A DNA stretch of 54,560 bases from an uncultured beta proteobacterium. GTDB taxonomy: Bacteria > Pseudomonadota > Gammaproteobacteria > Burkholderiales > Rhodocyclaceae. Where the stretch lies: the NCBI GenBank assembly GCA_903959855.1, contig CAJBYR010000108.1:1-54560 (forward strand), given 5' to 3'. Below, one piece after another: positions 21,094-32,192 of this stretch. The notes beneath the pieces are model-generated. The model ran no database searches. It was not told the origin of the DNA and worked only from the letters and a program-made list of their open reading frames with translations. A program made the position numbers and the translations under genes. How positions within the stretch are numbered: the first letter of the stretch is position 1; each line of letters starts with the position of its first letter.

Positions 21094-21831
21094 ATGAATT
21101 ACCACTGGAACTGGGGCATCTTCGGCGAGCAGGTCAAGGGCGGCGGCGAGACCTACCTTGACTGGCTGATCACCGGCCTGGGCTGGACCCTGGCGGTATC
21201 GCTCACGGCCTGGGTGCTGGCGCTGGTGATCGGCATTGCCGTCGGTGCCCTGCGCACGGCACCCTCGCGCCCGATCGCCCTGCTGGGCACGGCCTGGGTC
21301 GAGCTGTTCCGCAACGTCCCGCTGCTGGTGCAGATGTTCCTCTGGTTCTTCGTCGTACCCGAATTCCTGCCGCGCGAGTGGTCGTTGTGGGTCAAGCAGG
21401 ACATGCCGGCCAAGGAGTTCGTCACCGCCGCCCTCTGCCTCGGCTTCTTTACCTCGGCGCGGGTCGCGGAGCAGGTCCGCGCCGGCGTCGGCAGCCTGCC
21501 GCGCGGCCAGCGCGACGCCGCCCTGGCGCTGGGCTTCACGCTGCCGCAGGCCTATCGCCATATCCTGCTGCCGCAGGCGCTGCGCATCGTGATCCCGCCG
21601 CTGACCTCGGAATTCATGAACGTGTTCAAGAACTCCTCGATCGCCTTCGCCATCGGCGTCATGGAACTCACCTTCCAGGCGCGGCAGATGCAGGAGGACT
21701 CGGAGCAGGGCATCGAGACCTATCTCGCGGTTACCCTGCTGTATTTCATCTGCGCCTTCACCGCCAACCGCGGCATGGCCTGGATCGAGGCCCGCACGCG
21801 CGTGCCCGGCCTGATCGCACGGACGAGCTAG
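21094..21831 (+). CDS. gltJ: glutamate/aspartate ABC transporter permease
   Basis: 245 residues with several TM helices, of the HisM/GltJ family. Marks: MNYHWNWGIFGEQVKGGGETYLDWLITGLGWT (GltJ-like start), PSRPIALLGTAWVELFRNVPLLVQMFLWFFVVPEFLP, and the ATPase-contacting EAA loop (ASLPRGQRDAALALGF-like: VGSLPRGQRDAALALGFTLP). Partner of GltK below. The gap to gltK is unusually long (292 bases), with an inverted-repeat element inside. Confidence 0.88.
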   Translation: MNYHWNWGIFGEQVKGGGETYLDWLITGLGWTLAVSLTAWVLALVIGIAVGALRTAPSRPIALLGTAWVELFRNVPLLVQMFLWFFVVPEFLPREWSLWVKQDMPAKEFVTAALCLGFFTSARVAEQVRAGVGSLPRGQRDAALALGFTLPQAYRHILLPQALRIVIPPLTSEFMNVFKNSSIAFAIGVMELTFQARQMQEDSEQGIETYLAVTLLYFICAFTANRGMAWIEARTRVPGLIARTS

Positions 21832-21957
21832 GATGAAACCTGTCGTGGAATTGCGGTTGACGCGGAATTGGGAGGGTGGGGCATTCTTCTTCGCTCATGT
21901 CCTCCCAGTCAGGTGACGCCTTTGCAGTCCGACGGTCGCACAGCAAAAACGTATCCG

Positions 21958-22061
21958 GCCAAGAACGGCAGGTGTCCGGCTCCGGTAAGTAAAGGAGGAG
22001 GAACGGGCGCAGCCCGCGACGGGGGACATGGACGGAGACGGATACCTGCCGTCCTTGGCGC
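21958..22061. repeat. imperfect 21-base inverted repeat in the gltJ-gltK gap
   Basis: GGCCAAGAACGGCAGGTGTCC (21958-21978) is complementary at 18 of 21 positions to the 22041-22061 sequence GGATACCTGCCGTCCTTGGCG, with 62 bases between. The gap holds no convincing gene. It looks like a small inserted element or a hairpin-forming spacer interrupting the glt operon. Confidence 0.45.
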
Positions 22062-22123
22062 CCCCGCCCACTTCCAACAAACACGTTGTTCAGTTCGACG
22101 CGAAGCGAGGCAAAGGAAACGAG

Positions 22124-22786
22124 ATGGGTGAGTTCGACTTCACTGTCTGGGGCCCGAGCCTGCCCTTCATCCGCGACGGCCTGCTGTTCACCCTGCGCCT
22201 GACCCTGATCGCCATGACCGGCGGCATTGTTCTCGGCACCCTGCTGGCGCTGGCGCGACTGTCACCGATCGCGCCGCTGTCGTGGTTGGCCGGCGCCTAT
22301 GTGGACACCATGCGCTCGATCCCGCTGGTGATGGTGATCCTCTGGTTCTTCCTGGTGATCCCCTTCCTTACCGGCACGCCGGTGGGCGCCGAAACCTCGG
22401 CGATCATCACCTTCACCGCTTTCGAGGCCGCCTACTTTTGCGAGATCATGCGTTCGGGGATCCAGAGCGTGCCGCGCGGCCAGGTCTGGGCGGCGCAGGC
22501 GCTGGGCCTGACACAGGCGCAGGCAATGATCCACGTGGTGCTGCCGCAGGCTTTGCGCAACATGCTGCCGGTGCTGCTGACGCAAACCATCGTGCTGTTC
22601 CAGGACACTTCGCTGGTCTATGCCATCGGCGCCAAGGACCTGCTCAAGGCCGCCGACGTGGTCGGCAAGAACTACAATCGCCCGGTGGAGATGATCGTGC
22701 TCTCCGCCCTGATCTACTTCGCCATCTGTTTCAGCCTCTCGCTGGCTGTACGACAATTGCAAAAACGCGTTGCCATCGTCCGCTGA
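22124..22786 (+). CDS. gltK: glutamate/aspartate ABC transporter permease
   Basis: 220 residues from the ATG at 22124 (GGAAACGAG upstream). HisQ/GltK-type permease with about five TM helices. Marks: [53 protein letters not shown], and the EAA loop [20 protein letters not shown]. The longer reading from 22028 is noncoding. It forms the channel with GltJ. Stop overlaps the region just before gltL (4-base gap). Confidence 0.88.
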   Translation: MGEFDFTVWGPSLPFIRDGLLFTLRLTLIAMTGGIVLGTLLALARLSPIAPLSWLAGAYVDTMRSIPLVMVILWFFLVIPFLTGTPVGAETSAIITFTAFEAAYFCEIMRSGIQSVPRGQVWAAQALGLTQAQAMIHVVLPQALRNMLPVLLTQTIVLFQDTSLVYAIGAKDLLKAADVVGKNYNRPVEMIVLSALIYFAICFSLSLAVRQLQKRVAIVR

Positions 22787-22790
22787 CACA

Positions 22791-23519
22791 ATGATCGAAA
22801 TCCGCAATCTCGCCAAGGCTTACGGCGCCACCCCGGTGCTCAAGGGCTGCAGCACCTCGGTCGCCAAGGGCGAAGTGGTGGTGGTCTGCGGCCCGTCAGG
22901 CTCGGGCAAGTCGACCCTGATCAAGTGCGTCAATGGCCTGGAAGCTTTCCAGGGCGGAAGCGTCAGCGTCGACGGCATCTCCGTCGGCGATCCGAAGACC
23001 GACCTGCCGCGCCTGCGCGCCCGCGTCGGCATGGTGTTCCAGCACTTCGAGCTGTTCCCGCACATGAGCGTGCGGCAGAACCTGGCACTGGCCCAGCTCA
23101 AGGTACTCGGCCGCGACGCCGCCGAGGCGGATGCGCGGGCGACCAAGCTGCTGGAGCGCGTCGGCCTCGCCGCGCATGCCGACAAGTTTCCCGGCCAGCT
23201 TTCGGGTGGCCAGCAGCAGCGCGTGGCCATTGCCCGCGCCCTGGCGATGGACCCGATCTGCATGCTGTTCGACGAACCGACCTCGGCACTCGACCCCGAG
23301 ATGATCGGCGAGGTGCTCGACGTCATGGTCGAACTGGCGCACGAAGGCATGACCATGATGGTGGTGACGCACGAGATGGGCTTTGCGCGCAAGGTGGCGC
23401 ACCGCGTGATCTTCATGGACCAGGGCGAGATTGTTGAAGACGCACCGGCGGCACAATTCTTCGAAGCACCGGCCAGCGAGAGGGCGAAGACCTTCCTCGC
23501 CCGCATACTGCATCACTGA
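22791..23519 (+). CDS. gltL: glutamate/aspartate ABC transporter ATPase
   Basis: 242 residues. Walker [11 protein letters not shown]-loop in [12 protein letters not shown] (the polar amino-acid transport motif), signature [19 protein letters not shown], Walker [17 protein letters not shown]-loop VVTHEMGFA. The fit to the HisP/GlnQ/GltL group is close over the whole length. Energises uptake by GltI-J-K. The start used is ATG 22791; TTG 22770 lies within gltK. Confidence 0.92.
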   Translation: MIEIRNLAKAYGATPVLKGCSTSVAKGEVVVVCGPSGSGKSTLIKCVNGLEAFQGGSVSVDGISVGDPKTDLPRLRARVGMVFQHFELFPHMSVRQNLALAQLKVLGRDAAEADARATKLLERVGLAAHADKFPGQLSGGQQQRVAIARALAMDPICMLFDEPTSALDPEMIGEVLDVMVELAHEGMTMMVVTHEMGFARKVAHRVIFMDQGEIVEDAPAAQFFEAPASERAKTFLARILHH

Positions 23520-23528
23520 AAGGCAAAG

Positions 23529-26297
<2,769 letters not shown>

Positions 26298-26343
26298 AGG
26301 CGGCCGGCCACGCCCATGACAAAATTCATGGCCCCTTTCGGGC

Positions 26344-26366
26344 TATTTGGCCGCCACTGCCAAATA
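26344..26366. promoter_or_regulatory. perfect inverted repeat upstream of the FecR-domain gene
   Basis: TATTTGGC (26344-26351) and GCCAAATA (26359-26366), 8-base arms with 7 bases between, in the 148-base gap between ppc and the FecR-domain gene. Could be an operator for the downstream gene or the stem of a ppc hairpin; no T-run follows. Confidence 0.35.
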
Positions 26367-26445
26367 CCGCACAGCCGGATGGAATGCGACTATGCTTCAA
26401 TGCATTGTGGACACTGAATTTTTTCGGATACTGAAGGAGCACTCA

Positions 26446-27681
26446 ATGAATTGGACTTTGAATCGCGCCAAGCTTGGCAAGCTGCTTGGCAGCCTCGGAC
26501 TTTGCCTGATGTTCGCCGGCGTGACGCCCGGCCATGCGGCCTCCGCACCCGGTGCCGAAGCTTCGGCCGCTACCGCAGGCAAGTACGGCATGGTGTGGCG
26601 TATCCGCGGCGAGGTCACGGCAAGCAAGGCCGGAGGCCCGGCGCGCAAGTTGCGCGAGGGCGACCCGGTCTATGTCGGCGAGCGCGTGCGCGCGGCGCCG
26701 GAAGCCGAAGCCGTGCTGCGCACCGACGACGCCGGTGTCGTGGCCGTCCGCCCCAACACCGAATTCGTCGCCGAACGCTTCGCCGCCGAGGACAAGCCCA
26801 CCGACGGCTTCACCGTGCGCCTGCTGACCGGTTCGCTGCGCATGATCAGCGGCTGGATCGGGCAAACCAACAAGAGCGGGCAAAACATCGTAACGGCATC
26901 GGCCACCATCGGCATCCGCGGCACCGACCACGAGCCCTATGTGCCCTCCACGGAACTGGCGAAGATGAGCTCGAACCCGGAAGGCACCTATGACAAGGTG
27001 AACCGTGGCGGCACCTCGCTGAAGGTCGGCGACAACAAGGTCGACATCGATCCAGGCCAGGTCGGTTTCGCCCGCGCGGCATCGAAAACCAAGGATCGTG
27101 CCCTGCTGACCATCCTGTTGCCGGTGCTGCTGGACAAGGTGCCGAGCTTCTACGTACCCGGCGAGTTCGACACCGAACTTGACCGCTACTCGGCAAACTC
27201 CGACCAGGAAGCCAAGCGCCTGCTTGAGCAGAAGCGCAAATCACCGGCGGCTGGCGTTGCCGAGTGCGCACCGGTCGACATCGCCAAGACCTGGCTGGGC
27301 CAGCTTGACGGCGCCATCGCCAAGGGTGATGCCCAGGCCGTGATCGCCATGTTCGCGCAGGATGCCAAGGTCAGGGCCAACGTCAAGGAAAAGGACGGCA
27401 AGATGGCCAGCGTCGACCTGACCCGCGATGAACTGGTCCAAAGCACCATCACCGCCATCAAGGGTCTCAAGGATTACCGCCAGCGCCGCATCTGGACCGA
27501 TGCGCGCCTGACAGACCTGGCCGGTGGCACCGCCTGCGACAGCATCAACCTGCGCTCGGCGGTGGTCGAGCAGGGCAAGCAGTCCGGCAAGCCTTACCGC
27601 TTCGAGTCGCTTGAGCAATTCACGCTGGTGCAGCGCAACGGCAAGTGGCTGGCTACCAAGGCGGAGACGACGCAGCAATAA
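26446..27681 (+). CDS. exported FecR-domain protein with NTF2-like C-terminus
   Basis: 411 residues from the ATG at 26446, with AAGGAG nine bases before it. Signal peptide KLGKLLGSLGLCLMFAGVTPGHAAS. Residues about 50-170 form a FecR beta domain: RIRGEVTASKAGGPARKLREGDPVYVGERVR, then VRPNTEFVAERF and GFTVRLLTGSLRMISGWIG with IGIRGTDHEPYV. The C-terminal part (LGQLDGAIAKGDAQAVIAMF to WTDARLTDL) resembles an NTF2-like or nuclear-transport-factor fold. FecR domains in anti-sigma factors are membrane-linked, but no TM is seen here, so it is a soluble periplasmic or secreted protein. Role unknown. Confidence 0.72.
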   Translation: MNWTLNRAKLGKLLGSLGLCLMFAGVTPGHAASAPGAEASAATAGKYGMVWRIRGEVTASKAGGPARKLREGDPVYVGERVRAAPEAEAVLRTDDAGVVAVRPNTEFVAERFAAEDKPTDGFTVRLLTGSLRMISGWIGQTNKSGQNIVTASATIGIRGTDHEPYVPSTELAKMSSNPEGTYDKVNRGGTSLKVGDNKVDIDPGQVGFARAASKTKDRALLTILLPVLLDKVPSFYVPGEFDTELDRYSANSDQEAKRLLEQKRKSPAAGVAECAPVDIAKTWLGQLDGAIAKGDAQAVIAMFAQDAKVRANVKEKDGKMASVDLTRDELVQSTITAIKGLKDYRQRRIWTDARLTDLAGGTACDSINLRSAVVEQGKQSGKPYRFESLEQFTLVQRNGKWLATKAETTQQ

Positions 27682-27739
27682 CGCCCTTCCGCCCCAGTCC
27701 TCTGGATACCGTCCCCGGCTCCGCCGGGGACATAAAAAA

Positions 27740-27758
27740 AGCCGACCTGAGGTCGGCT
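27740..27758. terminator. bidirectional rho-independent terminator
   Basis: AGCCGACC (27740-27747), loop TGA, GGTCGGCT (27751-27758), with seven A residues on the left and seven T on the right. It ends the FecR-domain gene on the plus strand and may also end transcription from the tRNA on the minus strand. Confidence 0.85.
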
Positions 27759-27771
27759 TTTTTGCGTCATC

Positions 27772-27845
27772 TGGAGCGGGCGAAGGGAGTCGAACCCTCT
27801 TCATGAGCTTGGGAAGCTCAGGTAATGCCGTTATACGACGCCCGC
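27772..27845 (-). tRNA. tRNA-Gly (anticodon CCC)
   Basis: 74 bases including encoded CCA. Acceptor stem GCGGGCG/CGCCCGC with discriminator T, anticodon stem TGAGC/GCTCA around the loop TTCCCAA (anticodon CCC at 27811-27813), and TPsiC arm GGGTTCGACTCCC. Reads the codon GGG. Immediately downstream of the terminator (in the plus direction) and upstream of clsB. Confidence 0.95.
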
Positions 27846-27901
27846 GTGACGGCGGATTGTAACGCCAGCCGGATTTGCTGTCGAACCCCTCATTGCGGCC
27901 C

Positions 27902-29092
27902 TCATTGCGAGTATTGCTTGCCGCCGTAGCGCGTGACGCCGAGCATGAAGCGCACCAGCGAGTAAGCCAGAACGCTCGCCAGGCGAGCTCTCCATGAGCG
28001 CTGGCGCTGGTCTTCCACGCGCACCTCACGCGCTGCCGCAGAGATGGTTTCGACCAGGCTCGCGCGCAGCTCGGCGGCAAAACCCGGATCGCGCACCACG
28101 ACATTGGCCTCGCGTGCCAGCAGCAGGCTGAAGGGGTCGATGTTCGACGAACCGACCGTCGCCCAGTCCTCGTCGATCACCGCCACCTTGGCGTGAAGCT
28201 CGGCCCGGTCGTACTCGAACACGCGCACGCCGGCGGCCAGCATGCGGTCATACAGCGCCTGGGTCGCGTAATGAAACAGCAGATGGTCGGAGCGGCCCTG
28301 CAACAGTAGGCTGACCTTGACGCCGCGCTGAGCCGCCAGCAACAGGGCCTTGCTGAAGCGCCGTCCGGGCAGGAAATAGGCGTTGGCAATCAGGATCTCG
28401 CCGCGCGCGCTGCGCACGGCATCGAGATAGGCATACTCGATGTCGTGGCGATGGGCGAGGTTGTCGCGCAGCAGCAGCGCCGCCTGCACGCTGCCGACCG
28501 CAGCAGGGCGCTGTGGCGGCACAAATGTCGGCGGTGGCGGGCGGCGGCCCAGTGCGGCCCAGCGCACCAGGCGCCAGACATGGCGCACGGCAAGGTGCAG
28601 TCGCGCCACCAGCGGACCTTCGATGCGTACCGCGTAATCAAAGCGCGGCGAAGTGCTGGTGTCGAAGTCATCGATGATGTTGATGCCGCCGGCGAAGCCG
28701 ACTTCGCCGTCGATCACCGCCAGCTTGCGATGCATGCGCCGCAGGCGGTGGCGGCGAAAGGCATAGCGGCCGGCCTCGGGACGATAGACCATTACCTCGA
28801 CACCGTCGGCGCCCAGGCCTGCACCCAGCCCGGTGTCGAAGTCCCTGGCGCCGAAACCGTCAACCAGCAGCCGCACCATGACGCCGCGCTGTGCCGCACG
28901 CGACAGGGCAGCGGCGACCTCGCGGCCGGTGGCATCGTCGGCAAAGATGTAGGTTTCGAGGTGCACCTCGTGTCGCGCCCGGTCGATGGCTTCGATCAGC
29001 GCCGGAAAATACGCCTCGCCATTGCGCAGCAGCTGCAGCCGGTTGCCTGCGGTGTAGCCGCGCGAAACCGGCTCATAGGCTGCGATGTTCAC
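27902..29092 (-). CDS. clsB: cardiolipin synthase B-like phospholipase D protein
   Basis: 396 residues from a GTG at 29092 that overlaps the stop of the upstream gene (GTGA). Two HKD motifs: HRKLAVIDGEVGFAGGIN in the first half and HAKVAVIDEDWATVGSSNID in the second, each His-x-Lys-x4-Asp. Such enzymes transfer phosphatidyl groups between phosphatidylglycerol molecules or from PE to PG to make cardiolipin in the inner membrane. No N-terminal TM pair, as in ClsB. Gene order with the EEP protein (YbhP-like) matches E. coli ybhP-ybhO. The C-terminal helix may anchor it in the membrane. Confidence 0.85.
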   Translation of the reverse strand: MNIAAYEPVSRGYTAGNRLQLLRNGEAYFPALIEAIDRARHEVHLETYIFADDATGREVAAALSRAAQRGVMVRLLVDGFGARDFDTGLGAGLGADGVEVMVYRPEAGRYAFRRHRLRRMHRKLAVIDGEVGFAGGINIIDDFDTSTSPRFDYAVRIEGPLVARLHLAVRHVWRLVRWAALGRRPPPPTFVPPQRPAAVGSVQAALLLRDNLAHRHDIEYAYLDAVRSARGEILIANAYFLPGRRFSKALLLAAQRGVKVSLLLQGRSDHLLFHYATQALYDRMLAAGVRVFEYDRAELHAKVAVIDEDWATVGSSNIDPFSLLLAREANVVVRDPGFAAELRASLVETISAAAREVRVEDQRQRSWRARLASVLAYSLVRFMLGVTRYGGKQYSQ

Positions 29093-29883
29093 GTGGTTTG
29101 CCCTGCCGGATCCGGGGGTCGCACATCGGTTGGTGCAAAGCGGAAATCGGCGGATAGCGCCGCGTGATCGGAAATTCCCGACCAGGGCGGCCCCGCATGG
29201 ACGCGGCTGTCCGCCAACAGCAAACCGCGCTGATAGATGCGGTCGAGGCGAAACAGGGGCAGCACCGCCGGATAGCTGCGCGAGGGACGTTGATCGTTGC
29301 CGGCAAAGACTTCGGTCAGGCCCAGGCGCTCGGCCAGCAGGTCGTCGGCATGGTTGCGCCAGTCGTTGAAGTCGCCGGCGATCAGGAGCGGCGCCGCCGC
29401 CGGCACCAGTTCCTCGATACGGCCGGCCAGCGCCGCCATCTGCCAGCGCCGCGAACGGGCGAACAAGGAAAGGTGGACACACACGCAATGCAGCGGCAGG
29501 GCCAGCCCGGGTACGGCCAGCGCGCAGTGAAGAAGTCCCCGCTTTTCGAAGCGCAGGTGGGTCACATCCTGGTTGTGCTCATGCAGGATGGGATAGCGCG
29601 AGAGGATGGCGTTGCCGTGGTGACCGTGGTCATACACCATGTTGCGGCCGTAGGCGTGGTTGTGCCATACGTCGGCGGCAAGGAACTCGTGCTGCGGCTG
29701 CGCCGGCCAGTCCGGATGTCGTTCGGCATGGCGCAGGTGCAGGCCCTGTACCTCTTGCAGGAAGACGATGTCGGCCGACAGCTCACGCAGGCGTTCGCGC
29801 AGATCGTGAACCATCATGCGACGGTTGAACTGCGAAAAGCCCTTGTGGATATTCCAGGTGGCGACGGAAAGTGCTTGGCTCAT
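29089..29883 (-). CDS. endonuclease/exonuclease/phosphatase family protein, YbhP-like
   Basis: 264 residues, cytosolic. EEP superfamily motifs: VATWNIHKGF (Asn/His), DIVFLQEVQG with catalytic Glu, NAILSRYPI, GDFNDWRNHA (Asp-x-Asn), and the terminal SDHAALSADF (Ser-Asp-His). Corresponds to the gene that precedes clsB in E. coli. Probable phosphodiesterase acting on lipid or nucleic-acid substrates; not established. Overlaps clsB by 4 bases, so the two are translated in step. Confidence 0.85.
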   Translation of the reverse strand: MSQALSVATWNIHKGFSQFNRRMMVHDLRERLRELSADIVFLQEVQGLHLRHAERHPDWPAQPQHEFLAADVWHNHAYGRNMVYDHGHHGNAILSRYPILHEHNQDVTHLRFEKRGLLHCALAVPGLALPLHCVCVHLSLFARSRRWQMAALAGRIEELVPAAAPLLIAGDFNDWRNHADDLLAERLGLTEVFAGNDQRPSRSYPAVLPLFRLDRIYQRGLLLADSRVHAGPPWSGISDHAALSADFRFAPTDVRPPDPAGQTT

Positions 29884-29928
29884 GCGGACGAATCCTTCGC
29901 CCCCAGTGTAGCGCGCCGCGCTGCTTCG

Positions 29929-30636
29929 TCACACGCGGATATGGAAGGGATTGAAATCGGTATTGCGGTCGTACCAGTCCTCATCCTCGGCGCGCTTCAG
30001 CGCCTCCACCACGCGATAGGTCACCGGCGTCATCACGATTTCCCACGATGTCTTCAACAGGTATTGCGCCAGGGCGATCTTGGCCACCTGCGCATCCGGC
30101 CAGATGCCGTAGAAAGCGATGAAATAGAACAGCCCGGAATCCACCGCCTCGCCAACCACCGTCGAACCGATGGTGCGCATCCACAGGCGGCGGCCTTCCA
30201 TGCGCACCTTCATCCGGGCCATGACATAGCTGTTGGCGAAACTGCCGCACCAGAAGGCGATCATCGAGCCGGCGACGATGCGCCAGGTATTGCCGAAGAC
30301 GCCTTCCATGTGCGCCTGGTAGGCCTGGTTGAAGTCGCCGGGTGCGGCCGGCAGCGACAGCGCCACCCAGGCCATGAAGCTGGCGAAGGCCAGCGCGGCA
30401 AAGCCGGCCCAGACCACGCGCCGGTCGCGGCCGTAGCCATAGACCTCGGTGAGGATGTCGCCGAAGATGTACGAGATGGGGAAAAAAAGCACACCGGCGG
30501 AGAAGGTCACCTCGCCCAGCAATGGCAGGGTAACCACTGCCGCCTTGGCCGCGCCGATCAGGTTGGAACACAGCAGCACGCAGACGAAGGCCGCCATGAC
30601 GAAATCGTAGTAGCGGTAGCTGCGCGGCATGGTCAT
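29929..30636 (-). CDS. yhhQ: queuosine precursor transporter (YhhQ family)
   Basis: 235 residues with about six TM helices. Family marks: YYDFVMAAFVCVLLCSNLIGAAK, FFPISYIFGDILTEVYGYGRDRRVVWAGF (the G-D-I-L-T-E-V-Y-G-Y motif), GSFANSYVMARMKVRMEGRRLWMRTIGSTVVGEAVDSGLFYFIAFYG (the G-E-x-x-D-S segment), and a C-terminal cytosolic tail. YhhQ imports preQ0/preQ1 or queuine for tRNA modification. Start ATG at 30636 with GGAGG about nine bases upstream. A REP-like copy lies in the gap upstream of its start (30672-30695). Confidence 0.88.
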   Translation of the reverse strand: MTMPRSYRYYDFVMAAFVCVLLCSNLIGAAKAAVVTLPLLGEVTFSAGVLFFPISYIFGDILTEVYGYGRDRRVVWAGFAALAFASFMAWVALSLPAAPGDFNQAYQAHMEGVFGNTWRIVAGSMIAFWCGSFANSYVMARMKVRMEGRRLWMRTIGSTVVGEAVDSGLFYFIAFYGIWPDAQVAKIALAQYLLKTSWEIVMTPVTYRVVEALKRAEDEDWYDRNTDFNPFHIRV

Positions 30637-30671
30637 CGACGAAGTCCTCCTGCGTGCATGGGGACAGTGTA

Positions 30672-30695
30672 CGCCGTACCGCCGGCGCCGACTTC
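30672..30695 (-). repeat. REP-like repeat copy 2
   Basis: CGCCGTACCGCCGGCGCCGACTTC, the reverse complement of the consensus GAAAGTCGGCGCCGGCGCTACGGCG with one change and one base less. Intergenic, between yhhQ and the SH3 gene. Confidence 0.55.
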
Positions 30696-30738
30696 TGACC
30701 CGCCGTGATGGCGCCGGGCCCGAGCGGCCACCAAGGCA

Positions 30739-32190
30739 TCACCGAACAGCCACCGTCTGCGCTTTCCACAGCGGACTCTGCCAACGGTAGAAGGTACTCA
30801 GGTTGCCCGGCTTGTCGGCCTGCTTTTCCACTTCGAGGGTCGTCAGGCGCAGCACCTCGAAGCTGGATTTATGGCGGCCCTCGCCGCGGATTTCGCGCGC
30901 GGCCAGCAGTTGCTGATTGCCCGGCACCCATCCGGCAAATTCAATGTAGCCCAGGCCCGGGTTGTCAGTGGCCGGCGGCAGTACATCGACTCGCCAGCCT
31001 TGCGGCTCGTGGCGGAACACCCACATCTCGCGCCAGGTATCGAGCGGCTGCACCGCCAGGGCGAGCGCCGTGCCCTGAGGATTCGATGTCGCAGAGGCCG
31101 TCCACACGATGCCATAGGTACAGCGGGTGAACAACGGCTTCTTCGCATCGTGTTTGGCATCGACCAGATGCACGCAGGTTTCTCCGGGCTGGCCGGGGCT
31201 GAGCGCAATCGACAGTTTGCCGGGCGATTTCTCTGCCGGCGCCGCTGCTTCGGCCGCCCAGCGGGATGCGCCGACGCGGATCGCGGCATCGGCGTAGGCG
31301 GCGACATCCACTTCCATCAGCTCGCCCTTGTCGACCCCGGCGAGTTCGGCCAGGGCGCGGTCGGCCGCGTGCTGCGCGGCATGCGCACCCAGCTCCGGAC
31401 GACGCGCACGCTGGTAGCCCAGGCTGGCCCAGACGCCGGCCTTGCGCATGCGCAGGCGGTTCTTCAGCACCGCCGGGAGCGAGTCCGTCTCCACCCGATC
31501 CAGCACCTCGGCACGCCAGTTGTCGCGGTTGAAGCGCGCCAACGGGGTCAGCTCCGGCGATACGCAGTCATGCCGGGTCAGCGCCAGCGCAGCCAGGGCC
31601 TTTTGCCGGTGGGTCGCCGGCAGGGCCAGCACCCGGCGATGCGCCTCGCCGTCGTAGCAAATCCGGATCTGCCCTTCGCTTTCGAAGCTGATCATATTGA
31701 CGCCGTAAGCGGCGGCCACCTCCAGGTGGGCGGCGGTCAGTCCCGCGCGGGCCTCGGCACTCCGGTTCGGCTGCACGCCGGAACCGCGCCGCGCCAGACG
31801 CTCGGCCATGGCGCCCAGCGCATCGAACGCCTCGGCGTCGATAGCCTCGGTGGGCGCAGCCTTCAGGTAGGCGGCGGCATAACTGATGCCCAGCGCCTCG
31901 GAGCCGGGTGTGTCGCGCAGGAAGCGCAGCACCGCAAGCAGTTCCGGCGCGCTGGCCGGCTTCAGCGATTGGACGCGCACGCTGGGAGCCTTGATGTAGC
32001 CGGCGCGTTCGTGCCGATGGTTATAGACCTTCAGGTAGTCGCCTTTTTCGCCACGAATTTCGAGGCTGTCGCCGGCCCACAGCACGGCCTGCTGGGGCGC
32101 CGAGTCGCGCGGCGCGGCACGCAGCGGCACCTGGTCCTGGGTGACGATGGCCAAAGCGGACATCGCGGCAAGGGCGGTCAGAGTGGCCAT
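30739..32190 (-). CDS. periplasmic SH3-domain protein of unknown function
   Basis: 483 residues from the ATG at 32190; the GAGGAG of the upstream gene end serves as ribosome binding site. N-terminal signal-like helix (MATLTALAAMSALAIVTQDQ), then a bacterial SH3 (SH3_3) domain: VPLRAAPRDSAPQQAVLWAGDSLEIRGEKGDYLKVYNHRHERAGYI. The middle is helical with Ala/Arg-rich repeats, and the last third is a beta-rich region with GLGYIEFAGWVPGNQQLLAARE. Overlaps the SPFH gene (stop 32193) closely, suggesting joint action at the membrane. Function unknown. Confidence 0.68.
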   Translation of the reverse strand: MATLTALAAMSALAIVTQDQVPLRAAPRDSAPQQAVLWAGDSLEIRGEKGDYLKVYNHRHERAGYIKAPSVRVQSLKPASAPELLAVLRFLRDTPGSEALGISYAAAYLKAAPTEAIDAEAFDALGAMAERLARRGSGVQPNRSAEARAGLTAAHLEVAAAYGVNMISFESEGQIRICYDGEAHRRVLALPATHRQKALAALALTRHDCVSPELTPLARFNRDNWRAEVLDRVETDSLPAVLKNRLRMRKAGVWASLGYQRARRPELGAHAAQHAADRALAELAGVDKGELMEVDVAAYADAAIRVGASRWAAEAAAPAEKSPGKLSIALSPGQPGETCVHLVDAKHDAKKPLFTRCTYGIVWTASATSNPQGTALALAVQPLDTWREMWVFRHEPQGWRVDVLPPATDNPGLGYIEFAGWVPGNQQLLAAREIRGEGRHKSSFEVLRLTTLEVEKQADKPGNLSTFYRWQSPLWKAQTVAVR

Positions 32191-32192
32191 GG

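Noticed and set aside
27772-27845. tRNA-Gly as an attachment site of an integrated element
   Set aside because: No integrase, no repeat of its 3' end in the window, and ordinary genes on both sides.
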